A stretch of 64,000 nucleotides of DNA from Streptomyces fodineus (lineage in GTDB: Bacteria > Actinomycetota > Actinomycetes > Streptomycetales > Streptomycetaceae). The stretch covers positions 6,076,001 to 6,140,000 of the forward strand of contig NZ_CP017248.1 of NCBI RefSeq assembly GCF_001735805.1, in the 5' to 3' direction. The translations under genes were made by a program, and so were the position numbers. Shown here piece after piece: positions 40,998 through 49,322 of this stretch (position 1 is the first letter of the stretch; every line of letters starts with the position of its first letter). The notes beneath the pieces are model-generated. The model worked only from the letters and a program-made list of their open reading frames with translations, made no database searches and was not told the origin of the DNA.

Positions 40998-41756
40998 TTA
41001 CAGGGTCAGCGACAGGAGCACCGGTGCGGCGTTCCGGTTCAGGGTCTCCGCCGCCTGCTTCAGCCGGTGCGCGTGCTCCACGGGAAGCGACAGCGCCAGG
41101 CAGCCCACCGAGGAGCCCGCGGTGATCGGCACCGCCGCGCAGACCGTGCCGATCGCGTACTCCTGGAGGTCCAGGACCGGCACCGTGGGCGGCTGGGACT
41201 CCAGGCGGGACAGCAGCAGCTTGTCGCTGGTGATGGTGCGCGAGGTGAGGCGGGCCATCTTGTGCCGGGACAGGTGGTCGCGGCGGGCGTTGTGGTCGAG
41301 CTGGGTCAGCAGGCTCTTGCCGACGGCCGTGGCGTGCGCGGAGTAGCGGAAGTCGACCCACTCGTTGACCGCCGGGGTGGTGGGCCCGGCGGCGTACTGG
41401 GTGACCCTGACCTCGCCGTCGACGTACCGGCTCATGTAGACCGCCGCGCCGACCGAGTCGCGCAGCCGGTCCAGGGTGTGCTGGAGCTTCTCGCGCAGGG
41501 CCCGCTCGCGGTCGTGCGTGGAGGTGAGCCGGCGCAGGGTGTCGCCGGTGACGTACGCCCCGTCGGTGATCTGCTCGACATAACCCTCGCGGCGCAGCAT
41601 GCGCAGCAGGGCGGTGAGCCGCTCGGGACCGAGGCCGGTGTGACGGGCCAGCTCGGTGTCGGTGACACCGGCCGGGTGGCGGGCCACGGTCTCCAGCACG
41701 CGCAGCGCGTCCTGGGCGGAGTGGTACGGGGCGGTCGGCTCGTGCATCAGCGCCAC
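40998..41756 (-). CDS. IclR-family transcriptional regulator
   Basis: 252 aa. IclR winged helix (SAQDALRVLETVARHPAGV, TDTELARHTGLGPERLTALL, RREGYVEQ) and C-terminal effector domain (SAHATAVGKSLL, ITAGSSVGCLALSLP). GTG 41756 has AAGGGG about 7 nt upstream. Lies downstream of the ehu-type transporter on the same strand after a stem-loop, and is its likely regulator; ligand probably ectoine or a catabolite by context. Confidence 0.87.
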   Translation of the reverse strand: MALMHEPTAPYHSAQDALRVLETVARHPAGVTDTELARHTGLGPERLTALLRMLRREGYVEQITDGAYVTGDTLRRLTSTHDRERALREKLQHTLDRLRDSVGAAVYMSRYVDGEVRVTQYAAGPTTPAVNEWVDFRYSAHATAVGKSLLTQLDHNARRDHLSRHKMARLTSRTITSDKLLLSRLESQPPTVPVLDLQEYAIGTVCAAVPITAGSSVGCLALSLPVEHAHRLKQAAETLNRNAAPVLLSLTL

Positions 41757-41825
41757 GGTGGTCCCCTTGCGCTCGCTTACTGGGCCGTAGGTCCGGTCAG
41801 TCGTGCAGTACCACGATAACGGGCA

Positions 41826-41849
41826 AACCCCCTGCGGGGAGAGGGGGTT
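41826..41849. terminator. Stem-loop between ehuA and the IclR gene
   Basis: AACCCCCT (41826-41833) and AGGGGGTT (41842-41849), 8-bp stem with an 8-nt loop. It is followed by a second dyad GCGAG...CTCGC (41851-41869) that could be an IclR operator. Confidence 0.6.
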
Positions 41850-41965
41850 GGCGAGATTGATGCGCTCGCCAGGCCCCTCCCAGCTGCGACGCAGACCCTC
41901 TGGCATATGTCAAAGTCATGACCCAGCGGTCGGACCTCGGCATCTCCCGGATCCACGTCCCGCAG

Positions 41966-42748
41966 TCAGAGAACCGCGCTGAGGAATTCCCGCGTGCGGT
42001 CCTGCTCCGGCTCGGTGAAGATCTTCTCCGGCGAGCCCGATTCGATCACCCGGCCGCCGTCGAACATCAGCACCCGGTCGGAGATGTCGCGGGCGAAACC
42101 CATCTCGTGGGTCACACAGAGCATGGTGATGTCCGTGCTGCGCGCGATGTCCCTGAGCACGTCGAGGACGCCCGCGACCAGCTCCGGGTCGAGCGCGGAG
42201 GTCACCTCGTCCAGCAGCAGCACCTGCGGCCGCATGGCCAGCGCCCTGGCGATCGCCACCCGCTGCTGCTGACCGCCGGAGAGCCGGGTCGGCTTCGCGT
42301 CGCACTTGTCGGTCAGCCCGACCAGCTCCAGCAGCTCCCGGGCGCGCTCCTCGGCCTCGTCCCTGGACATGCCGAGGACCTGCACCGGTGCCTCGGTGAT
42401 GTTCCGCAGCACGCTCATGTTCGGGAACAGGTTGAACTGCTGGAACACCATCCCGATCTTCTTGCGCACCTGGCGGATCTGCTTCTCCGGCGCCGGGAAC
42501 AGCTGCTCCCCGTCGACGGTGATCGTGCCCTCGTCCGGTCGGGTGAGGGTCATCAGAAGTCTGAGGATCGTGGTCTTGCCGGACCCCGAGGGCCCGATCA
42601 GGGTCACATGCCGGCCGGTGTCCACGGAGAAGTTCAGCCGGTCGAGGACGGTGTTGGCGCCGAACCGCTTGGTCACGTTCTCCAGGCGGATCAGCTCGGT
42701 CGACTGGGCGTCGGTGCCGGAGGGCTGCGGACGGGTCTCAACGGACAA
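41966..42748 (-). CDS. ehuA: Ectoine/amino-acid ABC transporter ATP-binding protein (EhuA-like)
   Basis: 260 aa. Walker A GPSGSGKTT, Q-loop FQQFNLFPNM, signature LSGGQQQRVAIARAL, Walker B VLLLDEVTSALDPE, His CVTHEMGFAR; all match polar-amino-acid importers. The likely start is TTG 42748, inside the last codons of the permease gene (11-nt overlap), because no ATG or GTG lies between it and the first beta strand. The set with the Tat-type binding protein fits ehuB-C-D-A. Confidence 0.82.
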   Translation of the reverse strand: MSVETRPQPSGTDAQSTELIRLENVTKRFGANTVLDRLNFSVDTGRHVTLIGPSGSGKTTILRLLMTLTRPDEGTITVDGEQLFPAPEKQIRQVRKKIGMVFQQFNLFPNMSVLRNITEAPVQVLGMSRDEAEERARELLELVGLTDKCDAKPTRLSGGQQQRVAIARALAMRPQVLLLDEVTSALDPELVAGVLDVLRDIARSTDITMLCVTHEMGFARDISDRVLMFDGGRVIESGSPEKIFTEPEQDRTREFLSAVL

Positions 42749-43388
42749 GGCGTCGCTCCAGGGCTCGCAGGAGAAGGGAGGCCAGGTAGGAGATGAGGAT
42801 GAAGGCCACACCGATCACGGTGATCGGCTCGGTGAACTGGAAGTGCTGCTGGGAGAAGAGCCGGGCCCGCTGGAGCATCTCCGGCACGGTGATCACCATC
42901 AGCATCGGCGTGTCCTTGAGCATGGCGATCACGTAGTTGCCGAGGGCGGGCACCACCCGGCGGATCGCCTGCGGCAGGATCACCGCGGTCCAGGTCCGCC
43001 GCCGGGGCAGGTTCAGCGCGGTCGCCGCCTCCCACTGGCCGACGGGCACCGCCTCGATACCGGCCCGGTAGACCTGCATGGTGTACGTCGAGTAGTGCAG
43101 GCCGACCGCGAAGACGCCGGTGGCCAGCGCCGAGAAGGTCAGTCCCCACTCGGGCAGCACATAGAAGAGGAAGAACAGCTGGACCAGCAGCGGGGTGTTG
43201 CGCACGAACTCCGTGACCACGCCGACCGGCCAGCGCACCCACCGGGCCGGCGTCCGCATCAGCAGCGTCCACACCAGCCCCAGGGTGAAGGACACCAGCG
43301 AACCGAGCGCGAGGGCCTCGAGGGTGACCAGCAGCCCGTGCCAGAAGGCCGGCATGAAGTCGCTGACGGCGTTCCAGTCCCACTTCAT
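42738..43388 (-). CDS. ehuD: Ectoine/amino-acid ABC permease (EhuD-like)
   Basis: 216 aa with about five membrane helices and the coupling loop AATALNLPRRRTWTAVILPQ (canonical EAA-G). MKWDWNAVSDFMPAFWHG is a usual start for EhuD/GlnP-like proteins. Its start overlaps the stop of the first permease by 4 nt (ATGA), and its end overlaps ehuA. Confidence 0.8.
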   Translation of the reverse strand: MKWDWNAVSDFMPAFWHGLLVTLEALALGSLVSFTLGLVWTLLMRTPARWVRWPVGVVTEFVRNTPLLVQLFFLFYVLPEWGLTFSALATGVFAVGLHYSTYTMQVYRAGIEAVPVGQWEAATALNLPRRRTWTAVILPQAIRRVVPALGNYVIAMLKDTPMLMVITVPEMLQRARLFSQQHFQFTEPITVIGVAFILISYLASLLLRALERRLVR

Positions 43389-44128
43389 GCGGCACCTCCG
43401 CCCATGCCCGCGCCGCCCGCGGCGCCCACGCCGGTCGTCTGGGCCCGCTTGAGCTCACGCGCCGCCCACTCCGTCCCGGGATCCTTGCCCACCCCGGCCT
43501 TCAGCCGTTTCTCCAGTCCGCGCATCAGCCGCGTCAGCACGAAGGCGATCACGAAGTAGATCAGCAGGATGTACGTGTAGATCTCCGCGCTCTGCTGCAG
43601 CGCCAGCCGCACCAGGTTCGCGCTGAACGTCAGATCGCCCATGCCCATGACCGACACCAGCGCGGTGCCCTTGAGCAGCTCGATCAGCAGGTTGCAGAAG
43701 GTGGGGATCATCTCCGGCACCGCCTGGGGCAGCACGATCAGCCTGAGCCGCTGCCAGGGCGTGAAGCCGAGCGCGATCCCGCCCTCCTTCTGCGCCGGGT
43801 CCACCGCGTTCAGCGCGCCGCGCACGATCTCCGAGCCGTACGCGCCGTACGTCAGGCCGAGCGCGAGCGTGCCCGCCCACATCGGCACCAGCTGCCAGCC
43901 GAAGGCGACCGGCAGCACGAAGAACACCCAGAAGATCATCACCAGCGCCGAGGTGCCACGGAACACCTCGGTGTAGAAGCCGGCGACGAACCGCACGATC
44001 CACAGCCGGTGCGTGCGCGCGACGCCGACGACGAAGGACACCGCGATGGCCAGCAGCGTGCTGAACACCAGCAGTTGGACGGTGGTCCAGACGCCCTTCA
44101 GTACGAGTTCCCACAGTCCCGAGGTCAT
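43385..44128 (-). CDS. ehuC: Ectoine/amino-acid ABC permease (EhuC-like)
   Basis: 247 aa. Five or so helices, coupling loop EGGIALGFTPWQRLRLIVLP, and an extended charged then Ala/Gly-rich C-terminal tail (GVGAAGGAGMGGGAA), longer than usual. ATG 44128 overlaps the binding-protein stop (ATGA) and has AAGGAG 10 nt upstream; a GTG at 44137 is too close to that site. Confidence 0.8.
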   Translation of the reverse strand: MTSGLWELVLKGVWTTVQLLVFSTLLAIAVSFVVGVARTHRLWIVRFVAGFYTEVFRGTSALVMIFWVFFVLPVAFGWQLVPMWAGTLALGLTYGAYGSEIVRGALNAVDPAQKEGGIALGFTPWQRLRLIVLPQAVPEMIPTFCNLLIELLKGTALVSVMGMGDLTFSANLVRLALQQSAEIYTYILLIYFVIAFVLTRLMRGLEKRLKAGVGKDPGTEWAARELKRAQTTGVGAAGGAGMGGGAA

Positions 44129-45042
44129 CCGCCGCACAGCTCCTTCGCGGTGAGGTCGGTCATCTCGGCCTTGGTGAACCCGAAGGGCCGAAGTATCCGG
44201 AACAACTCCCCGCTCTTCTTGAGCTTGCGCAGCTCGACGTTGAAGGCGTCCCGCAGCCTCGTCTCGGTCGGCCGGAACGCGAACGCGCCCCCGTCGACAT
44301 GCGGTTTGCCCTTGACGAGCGGCGCGAAGGGCGCGGTGGCCTCCGCCTTGGCCGACTTCTTCACCACCTCGCGGGTGGTGAGCGCCGTACCGGCGAAGAC
44401 GTCGACGCGGCCCGCCTCGACGGCGTTCAGCCCGGCGACCTGGTCCGGCACGATCAGGATGTCGCCCTGCTTGTACCCGGCCCCGACCGCGTAGTCGATC
44501 TCGGCGTAACCGGTCCCGGTGGCGAACTTCGCCTTCTTCTCGACGACGTCCTTGTAGGAGTGCAAGCCCAGCGGATTGCCCTTGCGCACGATGAACGAGT
44601 CGAGCATCTGATAGTCCGGATCCGCGAAGATCACCTGCTGGCAGCGCTCGGGATTGACATACATCCCGGCCGCCACGACGTCGAACTGCTGCGAGTTCAG
44701 CCCCGGGATCAGCGACCCGAACTCGGTGGGCACCGGCTGGACCCTGCCGACACCCAGCCGCTTGAAGATCACCTTGGCCAGCTCGGGCGCCTCACCGGTG
44801 AGATGGCCGTCCTTGTCGATGTACCCGAAGGGGATCTCACCGGCGATCCCGAGCCGCACGACGCCCTGGGCCTTCAGCCGCTCGAGCAGGTCACCGCCCG
44901 CCTTGCCCGAGGCCGCGGCCACCCGAGTGCAGCCCGCGGCCCCCAGCGCGCCGAGGGCGGCGAGGCCACCGAGCACCGACCGCCGGCTGTGTCTGAGTCC
45001 CGACCGGAATGTGTGTACGTCGTTCCCAAGTGGTGGAGCCAT
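44125..45042 (-). CDS. ehuB: Ectoine/hydroxyectoine-type binding lipoprotein (EhuB-like)
   Basis: 305 aa. Twin-arginine leader with lipobox (SRRSVLGGLAALGALGAAGC), then a type-II periplasmic-binding fold starting GVVRLGIAGEIPFGYID and GEAPELAKVIFKRLG. The pattern (EIPFGY, FDVVAAGMYVNPERC) agrees with EhuB, which binds ectoine and hydroxyectoine for use as protectant or carbon/nitrogen source. Other polar amino acids remain possible. ATG 45042; an upstream GTG at 45066 is in frame. Divergent from the DUF3830 gene across 47 bp. Confidence 0.82.
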   Translation of the reverse strand: MAPPLGNDVHTFRSGLRHSRRSVLGGLAALGALGAAGCTRVAAASGKAGGDLLERLKAQGVVRLGIAGEIPFGYIDKDGHLTGEAPELAKVIFKRLGVGRVQPVPTEFGSLIPGLNSQQFDVVAAGMYVNPERCQQVIFADPDYQMLDSFIVRKGNPLGLHSYKDVVEKKAKFATGTGYAEIDYAVGAGYKQGDILIVPDQVAGLNAVEAGRVDVFAGTALTTREVVKKSAKAEATAPFAPLVKGKPHVDGGAFAFRPTETRLRDAFNVELRKLKKSGELFRILRPFGFTKAEMTDLTAKELCGG

Positions 45043-45089
45043 GGCGGCGCGGCTACCCAAGCGCACCTCGGCTATGCACCCTGGTCTTC

Positions 45090-45584
45090 ATGGCCGACCG
45101 ATTCGTCACCGTCTCACTCGACAGGCGGGACGTGCACTGCACGGCCCGCCTCCTGACCGACCGTGCGCCCCTGACCTGCGAGGCGGTATGGGAAGCGCTG
45201 CCGCTCTCGGGCGAGGTCTACCACGCCAAGTACGCCCGCAACGAGATCTACGCCCTCTTCCCTCCCTTCGCCTCCACGGAACCCCCACTGGAGAACCCGA
45301 CGGTCACCCCGATTCCCGGCGACCTCTGTTACTTCTCCTTCGCCGGCACCGAACTGGGCACCAGGGCCTACGGCTACGACCGCGAGCTCCGCCCCGGCAC
45401 CACGCTGGTCGACCTGGCCCTGTTCTACGAGCGCAACAACCTGCTCCTCAACGCCGACGTGGGGTGGGTACCGGGGATCGTGTGGGGGCAGGTGGTCCAG
45501 GGCCTGGAGCCGATGGCGGAGGCGTGCAACGACCTGTGGCGCAGCGGGGCGGCGGGGGAGACGCTGAGTTTCCAGCGGGCGTGA
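45090..45584 (+). CDS. DUF3830 family protein (cyclophilin-like fold)
   Basis: 164 aa: DVHCTARLLTDRAPLTCEAV, GEVYHAKYARNEIYALFPPF and GDLCYFSFAG are typical DUF3830 segments. The family has a cyclophilin-like beta barrel and recurs beside ectoine-use and amidase/racemase genes in actinobacteria. An enzymatic role has not been established to my knowledge. Divergently transcribed from ehuB with only 47 bp between, so probably co-regulated. Confidence 0.82.
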   Translation: MADRFVTVSLDRRDVHCTARLLTDRAPLTCEAVWEALPLSGEVYHAKYARNEIYALFPPFASTEPPLENPTVTPIPGDLCYFSFAGTELGTRAYGYDRELRPGTTLVDLALFYERNNLLLNADVGWVPGIVWGQVVQGLEPMAEACNDLWRSGAAGETLSFQRA

Positions 45585-45683
45585 GGACGCCTCCACGGCG
45601 GTAGTCTTCCTGCCAAGATCACGCCATCGGGGGAGGCGGTTCGGGTCGTGGGCTGCCCTCCGTGGAAAGGGAAAGGGCAGTGC

Positions 45684-47009
45684 ATGAGATCGGTACTCGC
45701 CAAGGCGTCCGTCGCCGTCATCGCCGTCGGATCACTCGCGGCCTGCGGCGGCGGATCGGAAGCGGCGAAGACCGCCGGAGGCGACAAGAAGCCTTCCGCG
45801 CACGCCTCGCCGCCGGCGCCCGTCCTCAAGCTCGCCGTCCCGGCCGGGTATGACACCTCACGGGGCTGGCAGCTCTCGCAGAAGCAGCTGGGCACGTACG
45901 TCATGCTGCCGAAGTCCGGCGCTGTGGCCACGCTGACCAGCGAGGGATCCAGCGGCGGATCCGCCTACCGGGTGACCGTACGGGACGCGGTGACGGGCCA
46001 GGTCCGCTGGACGGGTAAGCCGTTCAAGAACCTGTTCGAGGGCGAGGCGCCCCACGTCTTCGTCGCCACCGCCGCCGGCAAGGAATACCTGGTGACCTGG
46101 TCCCGGGGGAAGCAGGGCGAGGACGCCCTGTCCAAGGCGAAGAACATGTACACACTGGACATCTACGCCCCCGACGGCTCAGGCGACGCGGTCGCGCCCG
46201 CACACCATGTCGAGCTTCCGGCAACCGAGTTCGACGCGGACAACGTCACGGACGGTGGGGAACGCCTGCTGGTACCCGTGGCGGACAAGCGCAGGATCGC
46301 CGTGGACGTGGTCACGGGCCGCACCACCACGTACGACACGAGTTCCCTCAAGCCGCCCGCCTGCCCGGCGTGTATGGACGACATCGGCAACGACATCGCC
46401 GCCCTGACGGAACGGGACCCAGTGGTGGCCAACGAGGGGGCTGGCGCGTTCGGCATACCTGGTTCCTGGGACGACGACCGGATTGCACCCGCCGAGGCCG
46501 ATCACGCGACCGGTGAAGTGTGGCCGGGCACCAGTGGGTACCTCATCGCCCGTTGGGAGCAGAAGAACTTCGGCAACCACAACGTGTGGGCCGTCCTCGA
46601 CAGCAGGACCGGCCAGGTCCTGGCGTCCGTGCTGTGTGCCAAGCCGTCCGTCCCGACGGCGGACAACCCCGACCCGGTGCTTTCCCCGAACGGCCGATAC
46701 CTCGTCTCGGAACACCTCGCCTTCGACCTTCGGGCGAAGAAGGGGTACTGCTTCGAGGAGACCGACGAGAGCAAGCCCCTCAGCTTCGACTCCGTCACCG
46801 ACGACGGCACCGCCTACGGCACCTCGCTCACCAAGGGCGAGAGCATGAAGGGGAGCACCGCCCCCGTCCAGCTCTCCCTGGCGACGGGCACCCCGAAGGC
46901 GCTGCCCGGTGGCTCTGAGGTACCGATCGCCGACTTCGACGGGGTCGGCGTCTTCGCTCACGACGAGGGCAATGTGCCGTATCTGGTCGTCTACCGGCAC
47001 AAGGGTTAG
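45684..47009 (+). CDS. Lipoprotein with PQQ/WD-like beta-propeller repeats, unknown function
   Basis: 441 aa. Signal peptide with lipobox GSLAAC, linker with His/Ser/Pro, then ~380 residues of repeated beta blades (TVRDAVTGQVRWTGKP, VAVDVVTGRTTTYD-like, VLDSRTGQVLASV), resembling PQQ-type propellers. A CPAC pair sits near residue 230. Purine-rich AAAGGGAAAGGG precedes ATG 45684. Convergent with the HD gene, overlapping by 4 nt at the stops. Extracytoplasmic, function unknown. Confidence 0.75.
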   Translation: MRSVLAKASVAVIAVGSLAACGGGSEAAKTAGGDKKPSAHASPPAPVLKLAVPAGYDTSRGWQLSQKQLGTYVMLPKSGAVATLTSEGSSGGSAYRVTVRDAVTGQVRWTGKPFKNLFEGEAPHVFVATAAGKEYLVTWSRGKQGEDALSKAKNMYTLDIYAPDGSGDAVAPAHHVELPATEFDADNVTDGGERLLVPVADKRRIAVDVVTGRTTTYDTSSLKPPACPACMDDIGNDIAALTERDPVVANEGAGAFGIPGSWDDDRIAPAEADHATGEVWPGTSGYLIARWEQKNFGNHNVWAVLDSRTGQVLASVLCAKPSVPTADNPDPVLSPNGRYLVSEHLAFDLRAKKGYCFEETDESKPLSFDSVTDDGTAYGTSLTKGESMKGSTAPVQLSLATGTPKALPGGSEVPIADFDGVGVFAHDEGNVPYLVVYRHKG

Positions 47010-47623
47010 GAGCGTGTCTGGGCGGGATCCCGAAGTCGGCCCTGTCGCTCGCCGAGCGCGGCGTGGAGCCAGTCCAGGGATCCCGTCTTCAGTACGGCGT
47101 CGGCGAGTTCCTGGCCGCTCTTGGTGGTGATCCTGCCGCGGCTGTTGTCGATCCACCGCTGGACGTTGGCGTACCCCTGATCTCGGTATTCGACCCCCTG
47201 GATCATGCACTCCGGCTTGTCCGCGTCCCGAGCGCACCGGGCCTCCAGGGACTCTTTGCCCTCGTACTCGGCGATCAGTTCCTTGATCGCGTCGGCCAGC
47301 ACCGCGGGCATGCCGGCGACCTGGTCGGCGGTGACCGCCTCGGGGTCGGCCTCGCCCTTGGTGTACTTCTTGCCCAGGTGGTTGACGTCGCCGGTACGGG
47401 TCTCCTGGCTGTCGTGCCACACGGCGAGAAACGCGGCTCGGGCCGGGTCCGCTCCTTCGAGCTTCGCGATGATCGTGGCGATGAGGGCGGTGCGCCAGGA
47501 ATGATCCGCGACGGACTCAGGGTCCTTGACGCCGGCCATCCACCAACCGGTCCGCTTGCTCTGCTTCAGCGTCCCCGCCTCGTACAGGAAACGGGCTACC
47601 GCAGTCAGCTCCTCGGACACCAT
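47006..47623 (-). CDS. HD-domain hydrolase (YfbR/HDDC2-like nucleotidase)
   Basis: 205 aa. Metal-binding HD motifs: His in SVADHSWRTALIA, HD in AVWHDSQETRTGDVNH, and late Asp in the helix after GMPAVLADAI. This matches the HDDC2/YfbR group of 5'-deoxynucleotidases. LYEAGTLKQSKRTGWWMAG is the usual N-terminal helix. Start ATG 47623. It converges with the lipoprotein gene. Confidence 0.82.
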   Translation of the reverse strand: MVSEELTAVARFLYEAGTLKQSKRTGWWMAGVKDPESVADHSWRTALIATIIAKLEGADPARAAFLAVWHDSQETRTGDVNHLGKKYTKGEADPEAVTADQVAGMPAVLADAIKELIAEYEGKESLEARCARDADKPECMIQGVEYRDQGYANVQRWIDNSRGRITTKSGQELADAVLKTGSLDWLHAALGERQGRLRDPAQTRS

Positions 47624-47828
47624 GGGCTCCTCTCATGCCTCAGATGGAGGCGCCCCCACGCCCCTGAGGCAGTGGGGGACGATCTCAGTGATCTTCCTCG
47701 CGCCGCCATGTCTCGGACCAGCAGAACCGGCCACACCACGTCATGGTCTGCGATGACGGCCGGTCCCGGGCGCCATCGGTGACCGCGTGGGCGGCAACTC
47801 CTCCGACTTCGGAGGGTCGGGGATCGGG

Positions 47829-48794
47829 GTGAGCGTTGCCGTCGCCCTGCCGCACATGGCTTCCCAGAACTCCCGCCCGCAACGCGTCGGCACCTCTGAT
47901 GTCATCCGGCTACGCGACAGCGTCAAAGCCCTCGTCCAACTCGACGCCGAGCGGGGAGGACACACCGCCCTCGAACGCGCCGCCCTGGCCGGAGCCGACG
48001 AGGCCCTGGGCCTCCAACGTCGCTCCGCCACGCAGCGCGTACGCCAACGCCTTTACGCCGTAGCCTCCGACTTCGTGTCGACCGCGGCTTGGTCGATGAT
48101 CGACGCAGGGCACCTCGACACCGCCGGCAAGCACCTTGACCGAGCGCTGACCCTCGCCGGAATGTCCCACGACCCGGACATGACCATGCAGGTGTGGAAT
48201 CTGCGCGCCATGCTCGCCCGCCAGCGGAAGGACTTCGGCGAAGCCGTCACCGCTGCCGAGGCCGCACAGGCAACGACCATCACCCGCCGCAGCCCCCTGC
48301 ACGCCTCCCTCGCCCACGCCCGAGCAGCAGTCAGCCTCGCGCATGCCGGAGACAGGCGTGCGGCCCTGCGTTCTCTCGGCCGCGCCGAGGACGCTTTAGG
48401 CCGCTCGGATGTGTCCGCCCCGCAGTCGAGTTGGATCACCTTCTACGGGCCCGCAGAGCTGTACTCACTCACCGCCATCGTCCAGGACCTCGTAGGCGAT
48501 CCGGCGCAGGCCGAGGCGGCCTCCTACAGGGCACTCGGCGCGCTCCCGGACGCCTACCGGCGCAATCGCGCACATACCACTGTGCGCCTTGCCCTCGCCC
48601 AACTCCACCAAGGTGACGTCGAGCAGGCATGCGCCACCAGCGCCGACGCGTTCGAGATCATGGCTGGTGACCCGTTGCCCGGCCGCATGCGCCAACTCCT
48701 GGGCGACTTCCACCGCGACCTGATCACCTTGGCGTCTCCACACGTCGCGTACGAGTGGACCGATCGCTACCGGACCGAATGGACTACCGCATGA
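47829..48794 (+). CDS. TPR-type protein resembling an XRE regulator without its HTH
   Basis: About 321 aa of helical repeats: GHLDTAGKHLDRALTLAG, DFGEAVTAAEAAQAT, GDRRAALRSLGRAEDALG, GDPAQAEAASYRALGAL. This looks like the C-terminal sensor half of Streptomyces XRE-TPR regulators, but no helix-turn-helix precedes it and I find no HTH fragment in any frame upstream to 47624. GTG 47829 has GGGGAT before it; GTG 47787 and ATG 47856 are alternatives. Its stop overlaps the GNAT start (ATGA), so the two are coupled. Confidence 0.65.
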   Translation: MSVAVALPHMASQNSRPQRVGTSDVIRLRDSVKALVQLDAERGGHTALERAALAGADEALGLQRRSATQRVRQRLYAVASDFVSTAAWSMIDAGHLDTAGKHLDRALTLAGMSHDPDMTMQVWNLRAMLARQRKDFGEAVTAAEAAQATTITRRSPLHASLAHARAAVSLAHAGDRRAALRSLGRAEDALGRSDVSAPQSSWITFYGPAELYSLTAIVQDLVGDPAQAEAASYRALGALPDAYRRNRAHTTVRLALAQLHQGDVEQACATSADAFEIMAGDPLPGRMRQLLGDFHRDLITLASPHVAYEWTDRYRTEWTTA

Positions 48795-49309
48795 CCACGG
48801 CAGCCGTCGAACTCCGCTACTACGGCCAGGACGACCTGTCCGGCATCAGGCAGACCCTTCTTGACATCCATGCCGACGCATACGCCGACGACATGACCGA
48901 GTTCGATGAGCGGTTCCCCTGGTTCGTGGACCACTGGGGAGGCAACCCGGGATTCTCCTGCGTCATCGGCTATGACGGTGACGAGCCGATCGGCTTCGCG
49001 TACGGGGCCCCGGCCGCCCCAGGCCGCGAGTGGTGGCGCGAGCATCTGACCGAGCCTCTTGCGGATGACTCGACGTTCAGTGTGTCCGAGCTGATGGTGC
49101 GGCCGAAGTGGCGCAAGACCGGCACCGCTGAGCGCCTGCATGCGGCACTTCTCGTGAACCGGCCGGAGGCGCTGGCCGTGCTCCTGGTCGACCCGGATCA
49201 TCCCAAGGTACAGGCACTCTACGAGACGTGGGGTTACCGGAAGATCGGCAACCGTCAGCCCTTCCCGGACTCGCCGAACTTCGCCGTGATGCTTCGCGAC
49301 CTGCGCTGA
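48791..49309 (+). CDS. GNAT acetyltransferase
   Basis: 172 aa. Beta-strand FSVSELMVRPKWRKTGTAERL provides the acetyl-CoA pyrophosphate loop, in which the usual R/QxxGxG/A is K-T-G-T-A. VLLVDPDHPKVQALYETWGY is the late motif B (AxxLYxxxGF). The acceptor is unknown. Coupled to the upstream TPR protein by ATGA, which is known for XRE/TPR-GNAT pairs in Streptomyces. Convergent with the amidase gene 13 bp away. Confidence 0.82.
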   Translation: MTTAAVELRYYGQDDLSGIRQTLLDIHADAYADDMTEFDERFPWFVDHWGGNPGFSCVIGYDGDEPIGFAYGAPAAPGREWWREHLTEPLADDSTFSVSELMVRPKWRKTGTAERLHAALLVNRPEALAVLLVDPDHPKVQALYETWGYRKIGNRQPFPDSPNFAVMLRDLR

Positions 49310-49322
49310 CCTGTACACCGAG

